A DNA stretch of 64,000 nt from Bacteroidales bacterium (GTDB lineage Bacteria > Bacteroidota > Bacteroidia > Bacteroidales > VadinHA17), in contig JALHSP010000060.1 of NCBI GenBank assembly GCA_022865305.1, positions 1 to 64,000 on the forward strand, in the 5' to 3' direction. Position numbers and translations under genes: made by a program. Below, piece after piece: positions 54,819 to 62,260 of this stretch (the stretch's first letter is position 1; the number at the start of each line of letters is the position of its first letter). The notes below the pieces were generated by a model that saw nothing but the letters and a program-made list of their open reading frames with translations, had not been told where the DNA came from and ran no database searches.

Positions 54819-57074
54819 ATGATCCATAACTATCTCAACGATCTGAATGATGCTCAGCAGAAAGCAGTTATAAATACTGAAGGCCCTGCACTTGTGATTG
54901 CAGGTGCCGGTGCCGGGAAAACACGGGTGCTTACTTACCGGATTGCTCATCTATTAAACAAAGGAGTCCCTGCCGGGAAAATACTTGCACTTACTTTTAC
55001 AAACAAAGCTGCAGGCGAAATGAAGGGGAGAATAGCAGGGATTGCCGGTCCCGAGATTGCCCGGTACCTGTGGATGGGAACCTTTCACTCAATTTTTGCC
55101 AGGATTCTCAGGATTGAAGGGGAGAGGCAGGGATACAAGCCAAATTATACAATTTATGATGCGTCTGACTCTAAAAGCCTTATCAGATCAATAATAAAAG
55201 AACTTAACCTGGATGATAACATTTATAAACCAGGTGCAATTGCTGCAAGAATATCCACTGCAAAAAATAACCTGGTAACTGCAAGTATGTATTCGGCTGA
55301 TCATGGTATGCGCGAATATGATAATGCAAGCCGTATGCACCTTATGGCTGATATTTACCGAATATATGCGATGCGCTGCTTTAAGGCTAATGCTATGGAT
55401 TTTGACGACCTCCTCATGAATACAAATATACTGTTCAGGGATTTCCCTGAAGTACTCGCTGCTTATCAGGACAGATTCAGATATATTCTGGTGGATGAAT
55501 ACCAGGATACAAACTATTCACAATATCTGATAGTTAAAAAGCTTGCAGCGGTGCACAGGAATTTATGCGTAGTGGGTGATGATGCACAAAGCATCTACTC
55601 CTTTCGTGGCGCCCGGATTGAGAATATCCTGGAATTCAGGAATGATTACACTGATTATCAGCTTTTCAAACTTGAACAAAATTACCGGTCAACCCAGACA
55701 ATAGTCAATGCCGCCAATGAGATCATTGCAAATAACGATGGCCAGATACAGAAGGTAGTATATTCGAAAAATGAACCCGGAGAAAGGATCATGGTCTTGC
55801 AGGCGCTAACCGATATGGAGGAAGGATTTAATATTGCATCTGATATTTTTGATAAAAGATTTTCACAACAGTTGAACTGGTCAGATTTTGCTGTTCTCTA
55901 CAGGACAAATGCCCAGAGCAGAATATTTGAGGAGACACTCCGCAGAAAAAATATTCCTTATAAAATTTATGGCGGTTTATCATTTTATGAACGAAAAGAG
56001 ATAAAGGATATTCTTGCTTATTTCAGAATGGTCATAAATCATGAAGATGAAGAGGCACTGAAAAGATCAATCAACTATCCTAAAAGAGGTATTGGAGATA
56101 CAACTGTGCAAAAGATCTTTGAACTGTCGGCTGAACTGAATATTACACCATGGAGCATTATCGCGGAAAGCGGGAAATACATCGAACATTTTAATGCCGG
56201 AACTCTAAAGAAACTGCTGGGTTATGTTGAAATGATAAATACTTTTTCGCTTAACTGTGGAACCCTGGATGCTTTTGTAAAAGCCAAAGAGATAGCATTC
56301 GGTTCCGGAATAATGAAGGAACTGAGAGACGGGAAACTACCCGAGGAGATAAGCCGTATTGAAAATATCGAGGAGCTGCTGAATGGGATAAAGATATTCA
56401 CTGAAGGTGCCGAAACCAACGGTGAACCATCAACACTTGAAGCATATCTGGCCAATGTCGCATTGCTGACTGATCAGGATAATGAAAAAGATGAAGACCG
56501 TGATAAAGTCACCCTGATGACGATGCATTCAGCTAAAGGATTGGAATTCAAACATGTATACATTGTCGGAATGGAAGATACACTTTTCCCGTCCCCCTTG
56601 TCAGCCGGCAGTGCCCGCGAGCTCGAGGAAGAGAGACGCCTGTTCTATGTAGCTCTAACCCGTGCTGAAAAGCAGGCAACGCTGAGCTATGCGCTTAACA
56701 GGTATAAATGGGGAAATCTTGAAAGAAGTAATCCAAGCAGGTTCCTGCATGAAATTGATAAGAAATTCTTAAACTTTCCTCAGACAGGAGGTAAACCTTT
56801 CAGAACATCCTTTCTTCGCGAGGAGCCTCAGCCTTATCCTGCAAGAGCAAGGCTTAAAAAAGCCGGAAATTACCTTGCACAAAACTCCACATCCTTTAGT
56901 GGCAGTGATCCATCAGAGTTTTCAGAAGGCGATGCCGTACTTCATGACAGATTTGGTAACGGATTGATTGTTTCCATCGAAGGGGAACCTCCAAACACTA
57001 CTGCCTCTGTAGAATTCGAAACAAATGGCAGGAAAAAGCTTCTGCTCAGGTTTGCTAAGCTGAAGAAGATTTGA
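54819..57074 (+). CDS. UvrD/PcrA-type superfamily 1 DNA helicase
   Basis: This 751-residue 3'-5' DNA helicase acts in repair and replication restart. Motif I is AGAGAGKTRVLTYRIAHL, motif II LVDEYQDTN, motif III GDDAQSIYSFRGARIEN, motif IV region LEQNYRSTQTI, motif V VTLMTMHSAKGLEFKHVYI and motif VI LFYVALTRAEKQ. The C-terminus has the Tudor-like PcrA segment (DAVLHDRFGNGLIVSIEG). The full motif set suggests an active enzyme. The exact name (uvrD or pcrA) is a convention. Confidence 0.96.
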   Translation: MIHNYLNDLNDAQQKAVINTEGPALVIAGAGAGKTRVLTYRIAHLLNKGVPAGKILALTFTNKAAGEMKGRIAGIAGPEIARYLWMGTFHSIFARILRIEGERQGYKPNYTIYDASDSKSLIRSIIKELNLDDNIYKPGAIAARISTAKNNLVTASMYSADHGMREYDNASRMHLMADIYRIYAMRCFKANAMDFDDLLMNTNILFRDFPEVLAAYQDRFRYILVDEYQDTNYSQYLIVKKLAAVHRNLCVVGDDAQSIYSFRGARIENILEFRNDYTDYQLFKLEQNYRSTQTIVNAANEIIANNDGQIQKVVYSKNEPGERIMVLQALTDMEEGFNIASDIFDKRFSQQLNWSDFAVLYRTNAQSRIFEETLRRKNIPYKIYGGLSFYERKEIKDILAYFRMVINHEDEEALKRSINYPKRGIGDTTVQKIFELSAELNITPWSIIAESGKYIEHFNAGTLKKLLGYVEMINTFSLNCGTLDAFVKAKEIAFGSGIMKELRDGKLPEEISRIENIEELLNGIKIFTEGAETNGEPSTLEAYLANVALLTDQDNEKDEDRDKVTLMTMHSAKGLEFKHVYIVGMEDTLFPSPLSAGSARELEEERRLFYVALTRAEKQATLSYALNRYKWGNLERSNPSRFLHEIDKKFLNFPQTGGKPFRTSFLREEPQPYPARARLKKAGNYLAQNSTSFSGSDPSEFSEGDAVLHDRFGNGLIVSIEGEPPNTTASVEFETNGRKKLLLRFAKLKKI

Positions 57075-57099
57075 CTCCCTAATCCCCCCTCTGTGTCCT

Positions 57100-57218
57100 C
57101 ATGTACTCACCCCCCAAATCCCCTCACCTTTTATATTACCTCGCCCTAAATCCCTCTTTTTTCTTTCACCTCACCCCATACCCCTCTCCTTCAGGAGAAG
57201 GGGGTCAGGGGGATGAGG
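57100..57218. repeat. REP-like element, site D
   Basis: CATGTACTCACCCCCC (57100-57115) repeats the outer edge of site B. It is followed by further CCCTCACC tracts and an imperfect hairpin at 57169-57218 (CCTCACCCC to GGGGGATGAGG, with inner CTCC-TTCA-GGAG). It lies 26 bp after the helicase stop. Confidence 0.65.
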
Positions 57219-57232
57219 TAAGTTAACCAGCA

Positions 57233-57263
57233 GAAAAAGAAAAAGCCTGCTTTAACGGCAGGC
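57233..57263 (-). terminator. Rho-independent terminator after the membrane-protein gene
   Basis: On the minus strand GCCTGC-CGTTAAA-GCAGGC (57245-57263) is followed by TTTTTCTTTTTC. It lies 38 bp beyond the stop codon at 57302. Confidence 0.75.
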
Positions 57264-57301
57264 AGGAATGAGGAAAACTAAAGAAGAATGGGTGATTCTT
57301 T

Positions 57302-58054
57302 TTAAGCTGCAATCTGCTCAACTGGTTTCTCTTTCTCAAGAAGAACCGCCTGATAAAGTGATGCAAAGGAGCTTGATATCCAGATTAATGCAGGGAAAAC
57401 GCCGACAAGAAACAGGATCAGGCCAAAAATGATGATGAAAAAAGATACAAAACCCATCAGGAATATGGTCCAGCCATGGCCCCTGGTAAGTCTCCAGCTC
57501 AACTCGACAGCTTCAATCGGATCAAGCTTCTTATCCATTACTATATATGGTACAAAAGCAAGTCTGCACGCAATTATTATGCCCGGTACAATGAGAGCAA
57601 ATAAACCCAGGACCACCAGGGCAATCACCAGAAGATTGGCAAGAATTATATTCAGATAGTTTTGCCAGAATCCCCTGATCAGTAATTCAAAATCAGGCTT
57701 AACTTTTCTGACTGCCTGGACAAAAATCATTTTACCGCCATACTTTACAACCGGTAATGCCAGAAAAACATAAAGTAAAGCAATCAAACCGATAAAAACT
57801 GCAAATACACCAATCGATGCAAGCCCGAAAATCTGTTCCCAGTCACCTTCCCATTTCCACGGGAAATTGTGAAAATCCGAGCCATCGAAATGGAAATCTA
57901 AACCTTTCATCGGACCTGTCAGTATGGCCAGGACGAAAACTACCAGGAATAACCTCAGGAAATTATCCGACATTACTCTCCATCCGGCACCAAAGCTGTC
58001 ACCAAAGGTTGGAATCAATTTGTATTCTTTATTTGTTTCCATAGTTACATTCAT
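57302..58054 (-). CDS. Polytopic membrane protein of unknown function
   Basis: This 250-residue protein has about five to six transmembrane helices (near 32-48, 78-105, 130-158 and 190-225). The cytoplasmic N-terminus has IPTFGDSFGAGWRVMSDN. The segment FVPYIVMDKKLDPIEAVELS, WRLTRGHGW occurs in DUF975-like/glycerophosphodiester phosphodiesterase membrane-domain families, but I cannot assign a function. A second ATG at 58042 is also possible. It diverges from the LuxR-type gene and may be controlled by it. Confidence 0.65.
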   Translation of the reverse strand: MNVTMETNKEYKLIPTFGDSFGAGWRVMSDNFLRLFLVVFVLAILTGPMKGLDFHFDGSDFHNFPWKWEGDWEQIFGLASIGVFAVFIGLIALLYVFLALPVVKYGGKMIFVQAVRKVKPDFELLIRGFWQNYLNIILANLLVIALVVLGLFALIVPGIIIACRLAFVPYIVMDKKLDPIEAVELSWRLTRGHGWTIFLMGFVSFFIIIFGLILFLVGVFPALIWISSSFASLYQAVLLEKEKPVEQIAA

Positions 58055-58116
58055 TTTTAAATAATATTATTTGAGTATTTCAAAGCAAATGTAAACCCTG
58101 TTTTTCCAACAGACTT

Positions 58117-58178
58117 AATACTATAGTAGTGATTTTTCAGATTCCTACTTAAGTATGGGATGCAATACTTTAGTAGTG
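58117..58178. promoter_or_regulatory. Paired 15-bp direct repeats flanking a palindrome in a divergent promoter
   Basis: AATACTATAGTAGTG (58117-58131) and AATACTTTAGTAGTG (58164-58178) differ at one base and lie 47 bp apart. The palindrome TACTTAAGTA is between them (58146-58155). The site separates the membrane-protein gene from the LuxR-type gene and is a plausible binding site for that regulator. Confidence 0.5.
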
Positions 58179-58225
58179 CTTATTTTTTATTCAGGCATTT
58201 AAAGCGATTTTTATACCTTTATATT

Positions 58226-59158
58226 ATGTTAACCATTCTGGTGTACCTGATTTTTATTTTATCTGTTGCACTTTCTGCAGGCGGTATTATTCTGACATCA
58301 AGGTTAAGGAATACCTATAAATCAGAAATTTTTTCCACTCTTCTGTACTACCAGGTCTTCATTTATACTTTCGGCTTTTATGGAATATGGGGGCAGGTTG
58401 TCATAAAGGCATTTCTCTCTTCCTATATATCAGCTGATCTTCTGGCAAGATTTTCAAATATTGCCTTGCTCCTTGGATTACCATTCCTGGTCTTCGCCTG
58501 GCTAATGCTTATTCAGTTTACATCCGGTCTTTCAGGAAAGAGAAACAATAAATGGTTTATCTTCTGGTTCCTGTTTATTAATTTTTCAATATTAGTTTCC
58601 CTGGGATATGTAATAGCAAAGACAACTAAAATAAATCCTGGTTCGCTTATCAGGAATTACTTTATTGTAATGAACCTGATTTATACATTTCTGGCTTCAT
58701 ATCTGGTACATTTCCCATGGAAAGGTCGTTCAGTTATTCATGATTATGACCGAAGGATAGTTGCCCCTGCAATCTTTTTGATAATGTTAGTTCAATGTGT
58801 TCCTCTCCTGTTTTATACTACTCAATTCTGGATTGCCTTTATCTTTATTTTTACATTTTTCATAGGAAATACATTCCTGCCGGTCTACTTCAATTACGGG
58901 ACGCTGTTAACAGCTTTCAGTGGAGAAAGGGCGACAGACATTTCTTTCGAAGAATTCTGCAATAAATTCGAAGTTTCGCCCCGCGAGACTGACATCATAC
59001 GGGAAATATGTAATGGACTGAGTAACAAAGAGATATCAGACAAGTTGTTTATCAGCCTTCAGACTGTCAAAGATCATACACACCGGATTTATATCAAAAC
59101 TAATGTTAAAAGCCGGGTTCAGCTGATAAACCTGGTAAAGGAATTAAAGATTCTATAA
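58226..59158 (+). CDS. Membrane-bound LuxR-type transcriptional regulator
   Basis: This 310-residue protein has about seven transmembrane helices in its first ~230 residues. They are followed by a cytoplasmic LuxR/GerE helix-turn-helix (about 248-308: VSPRETDIIREICNGLSNKE, ISDKLFISLQTVKDHTHR). No receiver or PAS domain is seen. The layout suggests a one-component sensor that binds DNA from the membrane. The ATG at 58226 is preferred; an earlier ATG at 58160 would overlap the repeat pair. The 3' end overlaps the convergent thiamine pyrophosphokinase gene by 6 bp. Confidence 0.8.
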   Translation: MLTILVYLIFILSVALSAGGIILTSRLRNTYKSEIFSTLLYYQVFIYTFGFYGIWGQVVIKAFLSSYISADLLARFSNIALLLGLPFLVFAWLMLIQFTSGLSGKRNNKWFIFWFLFINFSILVSLGYVIAKTTKINPGSLIRNYFIVMNLIYTFLASYLVHFPWKGRSVIHDYDRRIVAPAIFLIMLVQCVPLLFYTTQFWIAFIFIFTFFIGNTFLPVYFNYGTLLTAFSGERATDISFEEFCNKFEVSPRETDIIREICNGLSNKEISDKLFISLQTVKDHTHRIYIKTNVKSRVQLINLVKELKIL

Positions 59159-59785
59159 AACTTGCCCGGGAAATTCGAGGTAAACAATAACAGGACCGCC
59201 CTTAAATTCAAGGGAAAAACTTTTACCTACCGCCTCATTCAGCGTTGCCACCCACCAGTTTTCTATTTTCCTGTTTTTAAGTGGGAATTTTAATCCTTTT
59301 GAGGTTATTTCGTTTGCAGGGTCGATTGAAAATATTGAGACCTGTTGCCCCGGATATGATGATACTTTGCAGCTTTCGCGGAAAGGACGGATGATTCCGG
59401 TATCTGTTACCATAACAACATCAGCGTCTTTAACATATTCCGCAAGTAATGAAATGTTTCCGACAGTATGATCTTCCCTTTTACCTGTTGCACCCAGAAT
59501 AATGATCTCTTTGAATCCCCTCATGACACACCATTTGACCGCTTTGGTCAGATCGTTGGTTTCCTGGCTCTTATCGCGATAGATACGGTCAGAAAACCTC
59601 TTTGCAATCCCCTTTTTAAGTGAATCCATATCACCCACAATGGCTTCAGGAATAATTCCTGTTTTTAAAAGATTTTCTGCACTTCCGTCGCAGCAGATAA
59701 TTCTTTCCGCGTTAGTGAGATATCCAAGTGGAATTTCATGCTCAGGGAAACTGCCATCCGCAAGTATGATTGTATTTGAAGACAT
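59153..59785 (-). CDS. Thiamine pyrophosphokinase
   Basis: The enzyme makes thiamine pyrophosphate from thiamine and ATP. Its 210 residues show the family motifs IICCDGSAENLLKTG, AIVGDMDSLKKG, SQETNDLTKAVKWC and LGATGKREDHTVGN. A C-terminal beta-sandwich thiamine-binding domain covers about 135-208. No TPP riboswitch-like sequence is apparent in the short upstream region. Confidence 0.93.
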   Translation of the reverse strand: MSSNTIILADGSFPEHEIPLGYLTNAERIICCDGSAENLLKTGIIPEAIVGDMDSLKKGIAKRFSDRIYRDKSQETNDLTKAVKWCVMRGFKEIIILGATGKREDHTVGNISLLAEYVKDADVVMVTDTGIIRPFRESCKVSSYPGQQVSIFSIDPANEITSKGLKFPLKNRKIENWWVATLNEAVGKSFSLEFKGGPVIVYLEFPGQVL

Positions 59786-59854
59786 GGCAATAAAGATACA
59801 TTATTTCTTTAAAATTCATATTTATTATATTTTTGGTAATCGAAAAATATAATC

Positions 59855-60382
59855 ATGCGTACCATTTCAATATTTTTTATTATTGCAGGCTTCATAGTTG
59901 CCTGCTCACAAAAAGCCGGAACCGGCAAGACTGTTAATTCGCCGGAAGAGAATGTCAGAAGCCAGGTTATCAGTATCGCCACGGATTATGCATCGGCACA
60001 ATTAAATAATGCAAAAAAATCAATTGATAAAGACGGGATCATCAGTATGTCAGGTAATGGATTCAGCTATCTTATCGATCCTTCGAAAATCATTATCAGT
60101 GAACTTGATGAAGATTCGGAAAAAGATGCCATAGTTCCCCTGAACCTTTTCAGAGGAGTAACACCTGTTAAGACAGACCATTTGATACTGATCAATAAAG
60201 AAGGTAAACTGGTGATTGCCAAAACGATATACAATGTTATCAAAATCCTGAAAATCGAAGACAGGATAATTGTGGCGGAGGTTACGAAAGTTTCAATGGA
60301 TTCCCCGACATATGGCTGTTCTGAATGTATTGAGATAGCAAAATATCAATTCCGGGAAGGTGAACTGGTAAAAATAGAATAG
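59855..60382 (+). CDS. Small lipoprotein of unknown function
   Basis: This 175-residue protein has a lipoprotein signal (IAGFIVACSQK, Cys17). The mature domain is acidic to neutral with no recognised motif; CSEC near the C-terminus (TYGCSECIEI) could form a disulfide or bind metal. A TATTTTTG -7-like element lies 20 bp upstream of the ATG. It stands alone before a bidirectional terminator. Confidence 0.6.
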   Translation: MRTISIFFIIAGFIVACSQKAGTGKTVNSPEENVRSQVISIATDYASAQLNNAKKSIDKDGIISMSGNGFSYLIDPSKIIISELDEDSEKDAIVPLNLFRGVTPVKTDHLILINKEGKLVIAKTIYNVIKILKIEDRIIVAEVTKVSMDSPTYGCSECIEIAKYQFREGELVKIE

Positions 60383-60388
60383 CAAAAA

Positions 60389-60430
60389 AAAGAGGCTGCC
60401 CTTTTCGGGAAGCCTCTTTATTTTTATAAA
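60389..60430. terminator. Bidirectional terminator between lipoprotein and susD
   Basis: AGAGGCT (60391-60397) pairs with AGCCTCT (60411-60417) around a further GCCC/GGG-containing loop. TTATTTTTATA follows on the plus strand and a T8 run (the complement of AAAAAAAA) follows on the minus strand. It serves the two convergent genes. Confidence 0.8.
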
Positions 60431-60439
60431 TACAAGCTC

Positions 60440-62224
60440 CTAGTAACCCGTGTTCTGAACAAGAACGCCTGGTTGCAGGTCAATCTGAGCCTGAGGAATC
60501 GGAGCCCACTTGGCTTTGTCGGTAAAGACACAGTCCTTCATGAACTGACGTGTTCTAAGGTCTGCAATAGCGAAAGCGTCAAGGGTTTCTTTGATAATAC
60601 CCCATCTTCTCAGGTCGAAGAAGCGTTGTCCTTCCATTGCGAATTCAAGACGAAGCTCCCACTGAACTGCTCTCAGGGCATTTGCCTGGCCTTGTGCAAC
60701 AAAAGTACCTACCGGATATGGAGATACCTTATAGTTTGCTGCAGGCTGGTTCCAGTCAATCGTTACATTGAATGGATAAGCTGCCGGAGGTAGTTCATAA
60801 GTAGTTACTCTGCCCATTACAATCTCGTTGGCTGCACGGGTGCGTACCATGTTGACAAGTTGCTCGGCATAAGCTAAGCTGGCCGGAGTATTTTCGCTGA
60901 CTGCAACTTCAGCTCTCCAAAGAAGAACATGGGCATACCGTATAGCTCTCCAGTTGTTTGCATTCACTCCTGACATCCACCCGCTGTTTGTTATAAGGGT
61001 AGCCTTTTCTGATTTTTTGGCAAACCACTTGGGAGCAGGCAGATAAGGTCCGCCATCCGGCTGGTTGCGGATCCAGTCGCGGCCTCTGTTTACTCCCCAG
61101 TCCATATAAGGAATACCCCTGCGGCTGACAGTGAGGTCCAGACGGGGATCAACCTCATCGGTAAAAGGAACAAATGTAGCTTCGGAAGGAACACCCTGGT
61201 CGTTCTTCAGGTCAACATTGTTGAAGGTTGTAAACAATGGTAAACCGTTTGCATCAACTTTGTATGCGTTAACCAGGTTCTGTGATGACTGGTGAAAACC
61301 GCAGCAGAAGCCAATATCTGAACCATGAGGCCAGTTGAGTCCTATACCCATTTCACCGGTATATGATCCATATCCTGAGCCGTTATTAACAGATGCTTCA
61401 ATTTCAAAAATTGATTCAGCATTGTGTTCTGTAGCGATCCTGTAATTGTCGAAGAATTTAGTAACCAGTGATTTTCCGCTATTGGTTATTATATCATCGA
61501 GCAAAGGTTTTGCTGCAGTATAATTTATGGGAGAACTGTTCAAATGTACCCTTGCAAGCAGCGCCTCTGCAGCCCATTTTGTCGGCCGCCCTTTTTGTGC
61601 CTGTGTTGCAGGCAGATTGGCCACAGCATATGTAAGGTCTGAAACAATAGCCGGTATGGCATCAACAGTATTGGGAACTGTTGTCGGATCTTCAGTATCC
61701 TCGGTAAGAATTACAATATTCTTGAATACCAGATATGCTTCGAAATTGAACCATGCCCTCAGGAATTTTGCCTGGGCTTCAAAGCTGGTAGCAACCGGAG
61801 CAGTGAGTCCTTCCGTGCCTTTAAGAATTCTCAGCATCGTATTGATACGTGTTACTCCCAACATTTGCCATTTCCATTTCCCGGCTGGGTACTCGTTATT
61901 AGGCAATTGGTTCCAGCGTTCAACCTCATTTGCCGGCACCTGGTCGCCTTCATCTGATCCTTTATAGGCATCATCTGAAGCTGCGGAGCCAAAAGTCCAG
62001 TTAGTAGCAGAAGAGCCCCATCCGCTGCCGGATCCCGTAGTATTCTGTATACCTCCGCCAGCAACTGCATATACTCCTATCAACAGAGATTCGAGACCTT
62101 TTTCAGTATAGAAAACAGTTTCTGATGTGGAACCGATGGGTTTCTTATCAAAAAAGCTTTCCGAACATGAAAAGGAAATGACTATTAATAGCGTAAAGGC
62201 TATAATATATTTTGCTTTTTTCAT
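60440..62224 (-). CDS. RagB/SusD family nutrient-binding lipoprotein
   Basis: This outer-membrane surface lipoprotein of 594 residues binds glycans or other nutrients for its SusC partner. The signal ends at lipobox SFSCSES. The mature N-terminus DKKPIGSTSETVFYTEKGLE and the C-terminal half (LRAVQWELRLEFAMEGQRFF, DLRRWG) are typical SusD features. It lies 36 bp after the SusC-like gene. The ligand is unknown; no glycoside hydrolase is in view. Confidence 0.94.
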   Translation of the reverse strand: MKKAKYIIAFTLLIVISFSCSESFFDKKPIGSTSETVFYTEKGLESLLIGVYAVAGGGIQNTTGSGSGWGSSATNWTFGSAASDDAYKGSDEGDQVPANEVERWNQLPNNEYPAGKWKWQMLGVTRINTMLRILKGTEGLTAPVATSFEAQAKFLRAWFNFEAYLVFKNIVILTEDTEDPTTVPNTVDAIPAIVSDLTYAVANLPATQAQKGRPTKWAAEALLARVHLNSSPINYTAAKPLLDDIITNSGKSLVTKFFDNYRIATEHNAESIFEIEASVNNGSGYGSYTGEMGIGLNWPHGSDIGFCCGFHQSSQNLVNAYKVDANGLPLFTTFNNVDLKNDQGVPSEATFVPFTDEVDPRLDLTVSRRGIPYMDWGVNRGRDWIRNQPDGGPYLPAPKWFAKKSEKATLITNSGWMSGVNANNWRAIRYAHVLLWRAEVAVSENTPASLAYAEQLVNMVRTRAANEIVMGRVTTYELPPAAYPFNVTIDWNQPAANYKVSPYPVGTFVAQGQANALRAVQWELRLEFAMEGQRFFDLRRWGIIKETLDAFAIADLRTRQFMKDCVFTDKAKWAPIPQAQIDLQPGVLVQNTGY

Positions 62225-62260
62225 ATTTTAAATATTAAAATTAGTTATACGATGAACCGC

